The position numbers and the translations under genes were made by a program. The notes beneath the pieces were generated by a model. The model worked only from the letters and a program-made list of their open reading frames with translations, made no database searches and had not been told where the DNA came from. DNA of 64,000 nucleotides from the NCBI RefSeq assembly GCF_048751585.1, contig NZ_JAZHOB010000008.1, positions 186,001 through 250,000 of the forward strand, in the 5' to 3' direction. Below are positions 1 to 8,632 of this stretch, in pieces (position 1 is the stretch's first letter; each line of letters opens with the position of its first letter). This DNA comes from G025836975 sp048751585 (GTDB lineage Bacteria; Pseudomonadota; Gammaproteobacteria; Burkholderiales; Burkholderiaceae_B).

Positions 1-1217
1 ACCACGGTGACTTCCTTGCCCGCCTTTGCGGCGGCCAACAGCAGGCGCATCAATTCGGAATCTTCACCGGTGCGGTATATGGTCTGCTTGATGGCCACGA
101 CCGATGGGTCCATGGCCGCCGCCGTCAGAAAATTGAGCACGGGCTGAAACGATTGATAGGGATGGTGCAGCAGACGGTCCTTCTCGGCAATGGCGGCGAA
201 CAGTTCTTCGGGGTTGCCGGACACCGAATCGAACGGCGCCGGGATCTTGGGGCGATGGTCCGGAAAGAGCAGTTCAGGGCGGTCGACCACATTGCATAGC
301 TGCATCAGGCGCGACAGGTTCACGGGACCGCTGACACGATAGGTGTCCTGGGGCTGCAGAAGGAACTCCTTCTGCAGGAAGACCTCGAGATCGGGCGGCA
401 TGTATTGGTCGATTTCAAGCCGGACCGCAGCGCCGAAATTACGCTGCGACAGCTCGCCTTGCAGCGCTTGCCGAAGATTGGTGATTTCTTCCTCATCCAC
501 GAACAGATCGCTGTTGCGGGTAACCCGCCACTGGTAGACGCCCTTGGCGTCCAGGCCGGGAAAGAGCTCGCCGACGAAGGCGCTGATCAGCGCCGTCAGC
601 AAGATATAACCGTGCGGAACGCCGGCGATTTCCGGCGGCACCTTGATCAGCCGCGGCAGCGCACGCGGCGCCTGCACAATCGCGATGGAGGCGCTGCGCC
701 CGAAGGCGTCCTGCCCGGACAGGGCCACGATGAAGTTCAGGCTTTTGTTGTAGACGCGCGGAAAAGGATGCGCCGGATCGAGCCCGATGGGCGTCAGCAT
801 GGGCATGACTTCGCGGTGAAAGCCCGCATGCGCCCAGGCGTGCAGTTCTTCGCTCCAACACGAGGGCTCAAGCAAGGCGATGCCCTCCGCCTTAAGCTTG
901 GGCATGACCTGGTTGGTCAACAGGCTGTTCTGCTTGTCGACCAGTTCGTGGGCGGCACGCTGCACGCGCTCGAATGCCTCGCCGGGAGAGTATCCGTCCA
1001 CGCCGACCAGACCGGGCGTCTGGCGCAACTGTTCCTTGAGGCTGGAAATGCGTATCTCGAAAAATTCGTCCAGGTTGGAGCTGACAATGCATAGATAGCG
1101 CAGCCGTTCCAGCAAGGGTGTGCTTCGGTTCTCGGCCATGGCCAAGACCCGTTCATTGAACTTAAGCAGGGACAGCTCACGATTCAGCAGGGAGGGATCG
1201 GACGATGAGGGAAGCAT
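1..1217 (-). CDS. ppk: Polyphosphate kinase 1, N-terminal part (cut by window edge)
   Basis: Ppk1 polymerises the terminal phosphate of ATP into inorganic polyphosphate, reversibly, at the inner membrane side. Only about 405 N-terminal residues of a family of about 690 are present; the frame runs off the left edge. Visible family features are the start region NRELSLLKFNERVLAMAE, then SSNLDEFFEIRI, and near the edge AIKQTIYRTGEDSEL, which is the nucleotide-binding stretch. The autophosphorylated histidine lies beyond the edge. The ATG at 1217 is the first possible start in frame after the promoter region. The gene is divergent from ppx, the enzyme that degrades its product, and has a Pho box 45 bases upstream, so induction by phosphate starvation through PhoB is likely. 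Confidence 0.96.
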   Translation of the reverse strand, partial: MLPSSSDPSLLNRELSLLKFNERVLAMAENRSTPLLERLRYLCIVSSNLDEFFEIRISSLKEQLRQTPGLVGVDGYSPGEAFERVQRAAHELVDKQNSLLTNQVMPKLKAEGIALLEPSCWSEELHAWAHAGFHREVMPMLTPIGLDPAHPFPRVYNKSLNFIVALSGQDAFGRSASIAIVQAPRALPRLIKVPPEIAGVPHGYILLTALISAFVGELFPGLDAKGVYQWRVTRNSDLFVDEEEITNLRQALQGELSQRNFGAAVRLEIDQYMPPDLEVFLQKEFLLQPQDTYRVSGPVNLSRLMQLCNVVDRPELLFPDHRPKIPAPFDSVSGNPEELFAAIAEKDRLLHHPYQSFQPVLNFLTAAAMDPSVVAIKQTIYRTGEDSELMRLLLAAAKAGKEVTV

Positions 1218-1261
1218 AAATTAGCCAGAAACGGGATAGTCGAATGTTTTACTTCATTTTT

Positions 1262-1279
1262 GTGACGGCTATATGACAG
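1262..1279 (-). promoter_or_regulatory. Pho box (PhoB operator) upstream of ppk
   Basis: On the minus strand the site reads CTGTCATATAGCCGTCAC, two 7-base repeats separated by 4 bases. It matches the PhoB consensus CTGTCATAWAWCTGTCAY at 16 of 18 positions. A -10-like TAAAAC follows after about 10 bases, which is the spacing of PhoB-activated promoters in which the Pho box replaces the -35. It points toward ppk, whose start codon is 45 bases further on. Confidence 0.82.
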
Positions 1280-1376
1280 CCTGGAATATTGTGGCGCTTG
1301 AAACCCCATACTATCAAAATGCCCGTTCCGTTCACCAGACTTGAGCGATCCGAACGTTGGTTATTGACACGGACTC

Positions 1377-1382
1377 TATAAT
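1377..1382 (+). promoter_or_regulatory. Probable -10 element of ppx
   Basis: A perfect TATAAT lies 30 bases before the ppx start codon. No good -35 sits at 16-18 bases; TTGACA occurs only 7 bases upstream, which is too close. The leader would be about 24 bases long and has no clear Shine-Dalgarno sequence. Confidence 0.45.
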
Positions 1383-1412
1383 CCCCACGATACTCACCCG
1401 AATCTACGCATC

Positions 1413-2903
1413 ATGGATCATCTACTCGCCGCAGTCGACCTGGGCTCAAACAGCTTCCGCCTTTCTATCGGACGCGTGGTGCAGCAGGATGGCATCGCTC
1501 AAATCTATGCCATTGACCGGCTCAAGGAATCGGTGCGGCTGGCGGCGGGGCTGGACGATCAGAAGATCATCAATGAAGAAGCCATCGCCCGGGCCATCAC
1601 GGTATTGAAGCGCTTCGGCGAGCGCCTGGCCGGCTTCCACCCGAATTGCGTGCGCGCCGTGGCCACCAATACCTTCCGTATTGCGCGCAACGTGGACCAG
1701 ATCCTGCCCCGGGCGGAAGAGGCCCTGGGCTTTCCCATCGAGGTCATCGCCGGGCAGGAAGAGGCCCGCCTTATTTTCTCGGGAATCACCAACGAACTGC
1801 CGCCCTCGGCCAATCGCAGGCTGATGATAGACATCGGCGGCGGATCGACCGAAGTCATCATCGGCAAGGGCTTCAAGCCACTGCACATGTCCTCCCTGTA
1901 CATGGGCTGTGTCAGCTATACCCGGCAGTTCTTTCCCGACGGACATATTACCGAGGCGCGCATGCAGCAGGCGCAGCTGGCGGCCCGGCGCGAGCTGGAA
2001 GGCATTTCCAAGCAGTACCGCAAGACCGGCTGGCAAGAGGCCTACGGTTCGTCGGGAACCGCCAAGGGCCTGTTGGCCGTGCTGCAGGAAGGCGGCATGT
2101 CGCGCAAGGGCATCACTCTGGACGGCATGGAAAAGCTCAAGGCCAAGCTGGTGCGGGACGGCAAGGTCATCATGAGCGAGCTGCCCGGCCTGAAGCATGA
2201 CCGCTCGCTCGTGCTGGCGGGCGGCCTGGCCATCATGATGGCGGCCTTCCAGGAGCTGAACATCAAGGCCATGGCTCCGGGCGAAGGCGCCTTGCGGGTC
2301 GGCGTGCTGTACGACCTGCTGGGCCGTGACTCCGAACACGACAAGCGCAACGAGACGGTGCGCCAGTTCATCAAGCGCTACCATGTCGATACGCGCCAGT
2401 CCGAGCGCGTAAAGCGCAGCGCCCTGGAATTCTTCGATCAATTGGGCCTGGACGACAGCCCCGAAAAGCAGGAACTGGAGCGCACCCTGCGATGGGCCTC
2501 GGATCTGCATGAAATCGGCATAAGCATCGCCCATGCCGAATACCACAAGCACAGCGCATACATCCTGCAGCACGCCGACATGCCGGGCTTCTCCAACGAC
2601 GATCAGCAATTGCTGGCGCTGTTCGCACTGGGCCATCACGGCAAGATAAGCAAGCTGCCCACGCAGGAACTCGCCCGCGGCCGGCGATTGACGCTGCTTT
2701 GCCTGCGGCTGGCCGTACTGCTTTCCCGCCGCCGGGAGGATCAGGAGAGCCTGCCCGTGACCATCACGCCCAACGGCAAAGGCATAGTGATCAGCGTCGA
2801 TAAAAAATGGCTGGCATCGCATCCGCTGTCGGAATACTCGCTGCAAGCGGAAAAGCGCGAATGGAACAAGGCCGGATTCGACCTTGACCTGGCTGAAACC
2901 TGA
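1413..2903 (+). CDS. ppx: Exopolyphosphatase (Ppx/GppA family)
   Basis: Releases phosphate from the ends of polyphosphate chains; GppA-type members also hydrolyse pppGpp. The 496 residues equal the usual family length. The ASKHA-fold phosphate loop AVDLGSNSFRL is at residues 7-17, the second loop DIGGGSTEVIIGK near 144-156, and an SSGTAKGLL segment near 213. The C-terminal third carries the HD-type helical region (DLHEIGISIAHAEYHKHSAY near 369) found in long Ppx proteins. It is divergent from ppk, and its stop lies 6 bases from the convergent olsB stop. Whether it prefers polyphosphate or pppGpp cannot be read from the sequence; ppk pairing favours polyphosphate. Confidence 0.95.
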   Translation: MDHLLAAVDLGSNSFRLSIGRVVQQDGIAQIYAIDRLKESVRLAAGLDDQKIINEEAIARAITVLKRFGERLAGFHPNCVRAVATNTFRIARNVDQILPRAEEALGFPIEVIAGQEEARLIFSGITNELPPSANRRLMIDIGGGSTEVIIGKGFKPLHMSSLYMGCVSYTRQFFPDGHITEARMQQAQLAARRELEGISKQYRKTGWQEAYGSSGTAKGLLAVLQEGGMSRKGITLDGMEKLKAKLVRDGKVIMSELPGLKHDRSLVLAGGLAIMMAAFQELNIKAMAPGEGALRVGVLYDLLGRDSEHDKRNETVRQFIKRYHVDTRQSERVKRSALEFFDQLGLDDSPEKQELERTLRWASDLHEIGISIAHAEYHKHSAYILQHADMPGFSNDDQQLLALFALGHHGKISKLPTQELARGRRLTLLCLRLAVLLSRRREDQESLPVTITPNGKGIVISVDKKWLASHPLSEYSLQAEKREWNKAGFDLDLAET

Positions 2904-2909
2904 GCCTGT

Positions 2910-3695
2910 CTATTCCATGCCGAAGTGGCGGCGGTAGCGCATGTCCATGCGCGTCATATCCAGCAGGACGGGAAAATCGGCGGTATTGAAGTCGGGATCC
3001 CAGGCGGGTTCGCCGCAGATCGTGGCACCCAGTTTCAGGTAGCCCTTGATAAGGGCCGGCATGCGCGCCGGCAGTTCGCTGCCCAGTCGTTCGACAGGAT
3101 AGCGATGCAGCGGCGCCACGCGGGGCAAGTGGGGATTGGCGGCCATGGACTTGCTGGCGGAGCGCCAGACCTCGGCCGCCGTCACGCCGTCATCGCGCAA
3201 GCTGACGCTGGCGCAACCCAGCACATATCGGAAGCCGGACTGCTGCACCAGTGTGGCTACGCCCGACCAGAGCAGCATGATGACCGAACCATTGCGGTAA
3301 TCGGCGTGCGTGCATGAACGCCCCACTTCGACCAGTTCGTCGCGCATGGAGCCCAGGCCGCTCAGGTCGAATTCGGATTCGGAATAATAGCCGCCGGCTT
3401 TTTTTGCATTGGCGGGAGTCAGCAGCCGATACGTGCCCACTACCCGGCCCGTGTTGATTTCCTTGACCATGAAGTGCTCGCACCAGGGATCGTAGCGGTC
3501 GCTGTCCAGGCCGTCGACCGCGTCCGGGAACACGGCATTCATTTCTTCGGTGAAGACGTTGTAGCGCAAGCGCTGTATGGCCTCGAGCTCTTCATTGGTT
3601 CGCGCCAGCCCCATGACCAGCCCGCCGGGGGCGGCCAGATCGGGCAAGGCGGTGCCAAGGGGTGCTTCAGGCTGAATCCGGGCAAGCTCTAACAT
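2910..3695 (-). CDS. olsB: L-ornithine N-alpha-acyltransferase-like GNAT protein (OlsB)
   Basis: Matches the hemolysin-like GNAT family that acylates ornithine with 3-hydroxyacyl-ACP to make lyso-ornithine lipid, a phosphate-free membrane lipid. In 261 residues one sees the family segments RLRYNVFTEEM (about 43-53), GRVVGTYRLLTP, EVGRSCTHADYR and the C-terminal MPALIKGYLKLGA. It resembles autoinducer synthases in fold. The O-acyltransferase OlsA, often adjacent, is not in the window, so complete ornithine lipid synthesis here is inference. The ATG at 3695 lacks a strong ribosome-binding site. It stands alone between ppx and glmM. Confidence 0.8.
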   Translation of the reverse strand: MLELARIQPEAPLGTALPDLAAPGGLVMGLARTNEELEAIQRLRYNVFTEEMNAVFPDAVDGLDSDRYDPWCEHFMVKEINTGRVVGTYRLLTPANAKKAGGYYSESEFDLSGLGSMRDELVEVGRSCTHADYRNGSVIMLLWSGVATLVQQSGFRYVLGCASVSLRDDGVTAAEVWRSASKSMAANPHLPRVAPLHRYPVERLGSELPARMPALIKGYLKLGATICGEPAWDPDFNTADFPVLLDMTRMDMRYRRHFGME

Positions 3696-3760
3696 GCATA
3701 TAACTCCGTAAACATTCCAGTAGTGTGCAGGCAGAATGTTTCAAGCATTTGATAAGCACG

Positions 3761-5107
3761 TTACCCGTTTGTTAAATCCACTGCAAGCAGCTGCTGCACC
3801 CCTTGATCCGCCAGGGCGGCATCTTCGGCCTCGACCATGAGGCGCAGCTTGGGCTCGGTGCCCGAAGCGCGTATAAGCACCCGCCCACGTCCGTTCAATT
3901 GACGCTCCACGCTTTCCTTGGCTGCCAGCAGGCCTGAATGCGTCTGCCACCGCGTTCCGGGCGCCAATGGGACATTGACCATTTTCTGGGGATACATTTT
4001 CAGCTCCGACACCAGGTCGTCCAGCTTGCGTCCGCTGCGGCTCATGGCCGTCAGGACTTGCAAGGCCGCGATGATGCCGTCGCCGGTCGTGTGACAATCC
4101 AGGCAGAGCAGATGACCCGAGCTTTCCCCGCCATACAGCCAGCCGCGATTCTGCATGCTTTCAAGCACATAGCGGTCGCCCACCTTGGCCCGTTCGAAGC
4201 CGACGCCCAATTGCTCCATCTGCTTCTCGAAGCCGAAATTGGTCATCAGCGTGCCCACGACGCCCTCTACCGGCTTCTGGGTCATGCGATCGCGCACGAT
4301 CGCATAAAGCAGTTCGTCGCCGTTATACAGGCGCCCGCTGCCATCCACCATCTGCAAACGGTCGGCATCGCCATCCAGCGCCACGCCCAGGTCGGCGCCC
4401 CTGGCCTTCACTTCTTCGACCAGGCGCTCGGGATGCATCGCCCCCACGCCTTCATTGATATTCAGGCCGTCGGGCTGGCAGCCGATGGCGAAGACCTCGG
4501 CGCCCAGCTCGCGGAATACATGGGGGGCAATGTGGTAGGCCGCGCCATTGGCGGCGTCGACGACGATGGACAGGCCCGACAGGTCGAGCTCGTTGGGAAA
4601 CGTGCTTTTGCAGAATTCGATATAACGCCCCGCGGCATCGTCGATACGGCGGGCGCGGCCCAGCGCTTCGGAACTGACGCAGCCCAGCGGCTCGTCGATC
4701 GCGGCTTCGATTTCGGCCTCGATCTCGTCAGGCAGTTTCATGCCCTGCGCCGAAAAGAACTTGATGCCGTTGTCCTGATAGGGATTGTGCGAAGCGCTGA
4801 TGACGATACCCGCCACCAGCCGAAGCGCCCGCGTCAGGTAGGCCACGGCCGGCGTGGGCACGGGCCCGGCCAGCAGGACGTCGATGCCGGCGGCGGACAG
4901 GCCCGCCTCCAGCGCGGATTCCAGCATATAGCCGGAAATACGCGTGTCCTTGCCGATGACCACAGCCGGGCGCCCACGCCCCGGGTACTTGCGCGCCAGC
5001 ACGCGGCCGGCGGCGTAACCCAGTCGAAGCGCAAACTCGGCATTGATCGTGGGTCCGCCCACTTCGCCGCGCACACCGTCCGTGCCAAAATATTTACGCT
5101 CTGTCAT
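3761..5107 (-). CDS. glmM: Phosphoglucosamine mutase
   Basis: Converts glucosamine-6-phosphate to glucosamine-1-phosphate for peptidoglycan and lipopolysaccharide synthesis. 448 residues from the chosen start, as expected. The catalytic serine loop ISASHNPYQDNGIKFF holds the phosphorylated Ser106; the magnesium loop is DGDADR; the sugar loop is GGESSGH; the phosphate-binding RASGTEPKLRLMVE is near the C-terminus. The frame extends 10 codons upstream, but MTERKYFGTDGVRG is the family start and its ATG overlaps the folP stop as ATGA, so translation is probably coupled. folP-glmM order is common in proteobacteria. Confidence 0.97.
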   Translation of the reverse strand: MTERKYFGTDGVRGEVGGPTINAEFALRLGYAAGRVLARKYPGRGRPAVVIGKDTRISGYMLESALEAGLSAAGIDVLLAGPVPTPAVAYLTRALRLVAGIVISASHNPYQDNGIKFFSAQGMKLPDEIEAEIEAAIDEPLGCVSSEALGRARRIDDAAGRYIEFCKSTFPNELDLSGLSIVVDAANGAAYHIAPHVFRELGAEVFAIGCQPDGLNINEGVGAMHPERLVEEVKARGADLGVALDGDADRLQMVDGSGRLYNGDELLYAIVRDRMTQKPVEGVVGTLMTNFGFEKQMEQLGVGFERAKVGDRYVLESMQNRGWLYGGESSGHLLCLDCHTTGDGIIAALQVLTAMSRSGRKLDDLVSELKMYPQKMVNVPLAPGTRWQTHSGLLAAKESVERQLNGRGRVLIRASGTEPKLRLMVEAEDAALADQGVQQLLAVDLTNG

Positions 5108-5943
5108 AGAAAATCTCCGAGTTCGATTGCTCGCCACACTTTTATCGCATCCACGGTCGCAGCGACATCGTGCACACGTACTATATGTCCGCCCCGGGCC
5201 ACGGCGGCCAGCGCGGCAGCCACGCTGCCGAACACGCGTTCGGCCGGCTCGCGGCCGATGACGTGGCCTATCATCGATTTGCGCGACAGGCCGATCAGCC
5301 AGGGGTATCCGTCAGTATCTATATTCCGCAATTCCCGCAGCAACTGGTAGTTTTGCGCCGGCGTCTTGCCGAAGCCATATCCCGGGTCCAGAACAATGCG
5401 GCGGCGATCCACCCCGGCGGCCAGGGCGGCCGCGCTGCGCTCGCGCAGGAAGCGTTCCACTTCGGCCAGGATATTGCCGTATCGCGGCGCCTGCTGCATG
5501 GTTTTGGGCTCACCTTGCATATGCATGATGCACAGGCCGCAGTTCGACTCCGCAACGGCCTCCAGCGCCCCCGGGCGGCGAAAGCCATAGATGTCGTTGA
5601 TCATGTCCGCGCCCACGGCCAGGGCGCTGCGCATGACTTCCGGCTTGAAGGTATCGACAGACAAGGGTAGGCCGCAGCCTTTGAGGGCCTCGATCACGGG
5701 CAGGATGCGCGCCAGTTCGTCCCCGATCGAGACCGGCTCGGCACCGGGCCGCGTCGACTCGCCCCCGATATCGAGCATGTCGGCGCCTTGATCGATAAGG
5801 GCATGGGCATGCGCGACCGCGGCGGCGGTTTCAAAATGCGCAGCGCCATCCGAGAAGGAATCGGGAGTGACGTTGACGATTCCCATTATCAATGGGCGCT
5901 CGAGACTTAGCTCGAAGCGCCCACAAAGCAAAGATGAACTCAT
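5104..5943 (-). CDS. folP: Dihydropteroate synthase
   Basis: Joins 6-hydroxymethyl-7,8-dihydropterin pyrophosphate with p-aminobenzoate; the target of sulfonamides. 279 residues, normal size. Motifs: MGIVNVTPDSFSDG at the N-terminus, DMLDIGGESTRPGA, VDTFKPEVM, DPGYGFGKT and IVRVHDVAAT at the C-terminal phosphate site. No sulfonamide-resistance insertion is apparent in the loops that can be read. It lies 18 bases after ftsH and overlaps glmM by 4 bases. Confidence 0.97.
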   Translation of the reverse strand: MSSSLLCGRFELSLERPLIMGIVNVTPDSFSDGAAHFETAAAVAHAHALIDQGADMLDIGGESTRPGAEPVSIGDELARILPVIEALKGCGLPLSVDTFKPEVMRSALAVGADMINDIYGFRRPGALEAVAESNCGLCIMHMQGEPKTMQQAPRYGNILAEVERFLRERSAAALAAGVDRRRIVLDPGYGFGKTPAQNYQLLRELRNIDTDGYPWLIGLSRKSMIGHVIGREPAERVFGSVAAALAAVARGGHIVRVHDVAATVDAIKVWRAIELGDFL

Positions 5944-5961
5944 TCGCGTGCTGGATGAAAC

Positions 5962-7857
5962 CTATACCGGCGTTGCGGCGGCATTGCCCCCGGCCGACGT
6001 CAGGCCGGTGGGCGGCGTCGTGCCCGACGCATCGTTATTGGACGACGGGGGTTGCGGCGCACGCGGCGGACGGCCTTCCATGATGTCCTGGATCTGGTCG
6101 GCGTCGATGGTTTCCCATTCGAGCAAGGCTGCCGTCATGGCTTCCATCTTGTCGCGGTTGTCTTCGATGATCTTGCGCGCGACCGTGTATTGCTGATCGA
6201 TGATCGCGCGAATTTCGTGATCGACCTTTTGCATGGTGGCTTCGGACACATGGGTGGTCTTGGTCACGCTGCGGCCAAGGAAGACCTCGCCTTCGTTTTC
6301 GGCATAGACCACCGGCCCCAGCGAATCGGTCATGCCATAGCGCGTAACGATGTCGCGCGCTATCGCCGTGGCCCGTTCGAAGTCGTTGGATGCACCCGTG
6401 GTCATCTGGTTCATGAAGACCTCTTCGGCGATGCGGCCGCCGAACAATACGGCGATGGTGTTCAGCAGGCGTTCCTTGTCCATGCTGTAGCGGTCGCCTT
6501 CGGGCAACTGCATGGTCACGCCCAGCGCGCGGCCGCGCGGAATGATGGTGACCTTGTGCACGGGATCGGTCTTGGGCAGCATGCGTGCGACCAGGGCGTG
6601 GCCCGACTCGTGGTAAGCCGTGTTGCGGCGTTCTTCTTCGGGCATGATCAGCGAGCGGCGCTCCGCGCCCATGATGATCTTGTCCTTGGCCTTTTCGAAG
6701 TCGCTCATGTCGACCGTGCGGCCATTGCGGCGTGCCGCGAACAGCGCGGCTTCGTTGACGAGGTTGGCCAGGTCGGCGCCCGAGAAACCGGGCGTGCCGC
6801 GCGCCAGCACCAGCGCATCGACGTTGGTGGCCAGAGGCACCTTGCGCATGTGGACCTTGAGGATTTGCTCGCGTCCGCGGATATCGGGCAGGGACACCAC
6901 GACCTGGCGGTCGAAGCGCCCCGGGCGCAGCAGCGCCGGATCGAGCACATCGGGACGGTTGGTGGCGGCAACCACCAATACGCCCTGGCCGGTTTCAAAG
7001 CCGTCCATCTCGACCAGCAACTGGTTCAGTGTTTGTTCGCGTTCGTCGTTGCCGCCGCCCAGGCCTGCGCCGCGCTGGCGGCCGACCGCATCGATTTCAT
7101 CGATGAAGATGATGCAAGGCGCCTGCTTCTTGGCATTCTCGAACATGTCGCGTACGCGGGCCGCGCCCACGCCAACGAACATTTCCACGAAATCGGAACC
7201 GGAGATGCTGAAGAACGGGACCTTGGCCTCGCCGGCAATGGCCTTGGCCAGCAAGGTCTTGCCGGTGCCGGGCGAGCCGACCATCAGCACGCCGCGCGGA
7301 ATGCGTCCGCCCAGGCGCTGGAACTTGGTGGGATCGCGCAGGAAGTCGACCAGTTCCTGGACGTCTTCCTTGGCTTCGTCGCAACCGGCGACATCGGCAA
7401 ACGTAATATGGTTGGTGTTCTCATCGAGCATGCGGGCGCGCGATTTGCCGAAGCTGAACGCCCCGCCCTTGCCGCCGCCCTGCATCTGGCGCATGAAAAA
7501 TACCCATACGCCGATCAGCAGCAGCATGGGGAACCACGAGATGAACAGGCTGGTCAGGAAGGAGGGTTCCTCGCGAGCCTTGCCGGAAACCTGCACGCCG
7601 GACTTGACCAATTCAGGCACCATCCACAGATCGCCGGGCGAGGTCAGGCTGTAGGGGCGTCCGGCATCGGGGGTGACGAACAGGGTGTCGCCCTGGATAT
7701 CCACCTTGCTGATGCGGCCCGCCTGGGCGTCATTCATGAATTGGGTATAGGTCACGGTTTCGGCCGTGGTCGCGCGCCCGTCGAACTGCTTGAATACAGT
7801 AAACAGGACCAGCGCGATCACCATCCAGATCGCAACCTTGGAAAACGAGTTGTTCAA
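5962..7857 (-). CDS. ftsH: ATP-dependent membrane zinc metalloprotease FtsH (TTG start)
   Basis: Membrane AAA+ protease that degrades sigma-32, LpxC and damaged membrane proteins. From TTG at 7857 it is 631 residues. Two transmembrane helices flank a periplasmic domain (about 6-22 and 98-118); then Walker A GSPGTGKT, Walker B IIFIDEID, the second region of homology ending RPGRFDRQ, and the zinc site HESGH. The start is chosen because AGGAGG at 7864-7869 lies 6 bases before TTG 7857, giving MNNSFSKVAIW, whereas it abuts the alternative TTG at 7863. A rarer start codon with a perfect ribosome-binding site may tune expression. The C-terminal tail is rich in Pro, Ser and Thr. Confidence 0.96.
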   Translation of the reverse strand: MNNSFSKVAIWMVIALVLFTVFKQFDGRATTAETVTYTQFMNDAQAGRISKVDIQGDTLFVTPDAGRPYSLTSPGDLWMVPELVKSGVQVSGKAREEPSFLTSLFISWFPMLLLIGVWVFFMRQMQGGGKGGAFSFGKSRARMLDENTNHITFADVAGCDEAKEDVQELVDFLRDPTKFQRLGGRIPRGVLMVGSPGTGKTLLAKAIAGEAKVPFFSISGSDFVEMFVGVGAARVRDMFENAKKQAPCIIFIDEIDAVGRQRGAGLGGGNDEREQTLNQLLVEMDGFETGQGVLVVAATNRPDVLDPALLRPGRFDRQVVVSLPDIRGREQILKVHMRKVPLATNVDALVLARGTPGFSGADLANLVNEAALFAARRNGRTVDMSDFEKAKDKIIMGAERRSLIMPEEERRNTAYHESGHALVARMLPKTDPVHKVTIIPRGRALGVTMQLPEGDRYSMDKERLLNTIAVLFGGRIAEEVFMNQMTTGASNDFERATAIARDIVTRYGMTDSLGPVVYAENEGEVFLGRSVTKTTHVSEATMQKVDHEIRAIIDQQYTVARKIIEDNRDKMEAMTAALLEWETIDADQIQDIMEGRPPRAPQPPSSNNDASGTTPPTGLTSAGGNAAATPV

Positions 7858-7863
7858 AGCCAA

Positions 7864-7869
7864 CCTCCT
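7864..7869 (-). promoter_or_regulatory. Ribosome-binding site deciding the ftsH start
   Basis: Minus-strand AGGAGG, a full match to the anti-Shine-Dalgarno sequence, 6 bases upstream of TTG 7857 and zero bases from TTG 7863. It therefore selects TTG 7857. Confidence 0.75.
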
Positions 7870-7979
7870 ACTTGTAACTTCGGCTTGCCAAACCCCCGCA
7901 ATAACGGCAGCAAAACAAGTATGTCAATGACTCATTCTACTCGATAGAAGGAATCGCGTTTAAGAAAACCCTTGTGTCC

Positions 7980-8615
7980 CTACTGCTTCAAACGCCGCCC
8001 TACAAGAAAGGTCTCGGACGACTTGTCGCGCGATGCCTTGGGCTTGCGTTCGACGACTTTTTGAAAGTGCCGCTTGAAGGATTCGACGATCTGCGAGAAA
8101 CCGCTGCCGTGGAAGGCCTTGACGATCAATGCGCCATCGGGCTTCAGGTGCCCGCAGGCAAAATCCAGGGCCAGATCGCACACATGCTGAATTCTAGCTG
8201 AATCCGCCGAGCCTACTCCTGATAAGTTGGGGGCCATGTCGGATATAACAAGGTCCACCTGCGCGCCTCCAAGCATATTTTTCAATTGCTCGAGCACGGC
8301 ATCCTCGCGGAAGTCGCCCTGGATGAACTCCACCCCGGCAACGGGCTCCATGGGCAGCATGTCAAGCGCGATGATTCGCCCATTGATGACCCCGCCCGAA
8401 GCCACAAGGCGCTCGCGGGCCACTTGCGACCAACTGCCCGGCGCGGAACCCAAATCGATGACCGTATCGCCGGGGCGCATCAGTTTTTCGGTATCGAGAA
8501 TCTCGGAAAGCTTGAAAGCCGCCCGCGCCCGGTACCCCTTCTGTTGCGCCATTTTGACGTAGGGATCATTAATATGTTGCTGAATCCATTCTTTTGAGAA
8601 TTTTTTTTTGGCCAT
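7980..8615 (-). CDS. rlmE: 23S rRNA (uridine-2'-O)-methyltransferase RlmE
   Basis: Methylates the ribose of U2552 in 23S rRNA, a late step in 50S assembly. 211 residues, as in E. coli RrmJ. The S-adenosylmethionine loop is VIDLGSAPGSWSQVA; catalytic-tetrad segments are YRARAAFKL, DMAPNLSG and IVKAFHGSG. The conserved N-terminus KEWIQQHINDPYVKMA is present. It precedes ftsH by about 120 bases, the classic rlmE-ftsH pairing. Its ATG lies only 17 bases from the divergent yhbY ATG, so its promoter must overlap the yhbY coding region. Confidence 0.96.
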   Translation of the reverse strand: MAKKKFSKEWIQQHINDPYVKMAQQKGYRARAAFKLSEILDTEKLMRPGDTVIDLGSAPGSWSQVARERLVASGGVINGRIIALDMLPMEPVAGVEFIQGDFREDAVLEQLKNMLGGAQVDLVISDMAPNLSGVGSADSARIQHVCDLALDFACGHLKPDGALIVKAFHGSGFSQIVESFKRHFQKVVERKPKASRDKSSETFLVGRRLKQ

Positions 8616-8620
8616 TCCCG

Positions 8621-8626
8621 TACAAT
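8621..8626 (+). promoter_or_regulatory. Probable -10 element of yhbY
   Basis: TACAAT ends 6 bases before the yhbY ATG at 8633. Initiation about 7 bases downstream would fall on or next to the start codon, implying a leaderless mRNA. No convincing -35 is found at 16-18 bases. Confidence 0.45.
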
Positions 8627-8632
8627 CTCAAT

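Noticed and set aside
1361..1382. TTGACA with TATAAT before ppx as a full promoter
   Set aside because: The spacer is only 7 bases; the two cannot act together as -35 and -10. Only the -10 is kept.
3696..3760. Pho box in front of olsB
   Set aside because: Looked for because ornithine lipids are often phosphate-regulated; no pair of CTGTCA-like repeats with correct spacing was found.
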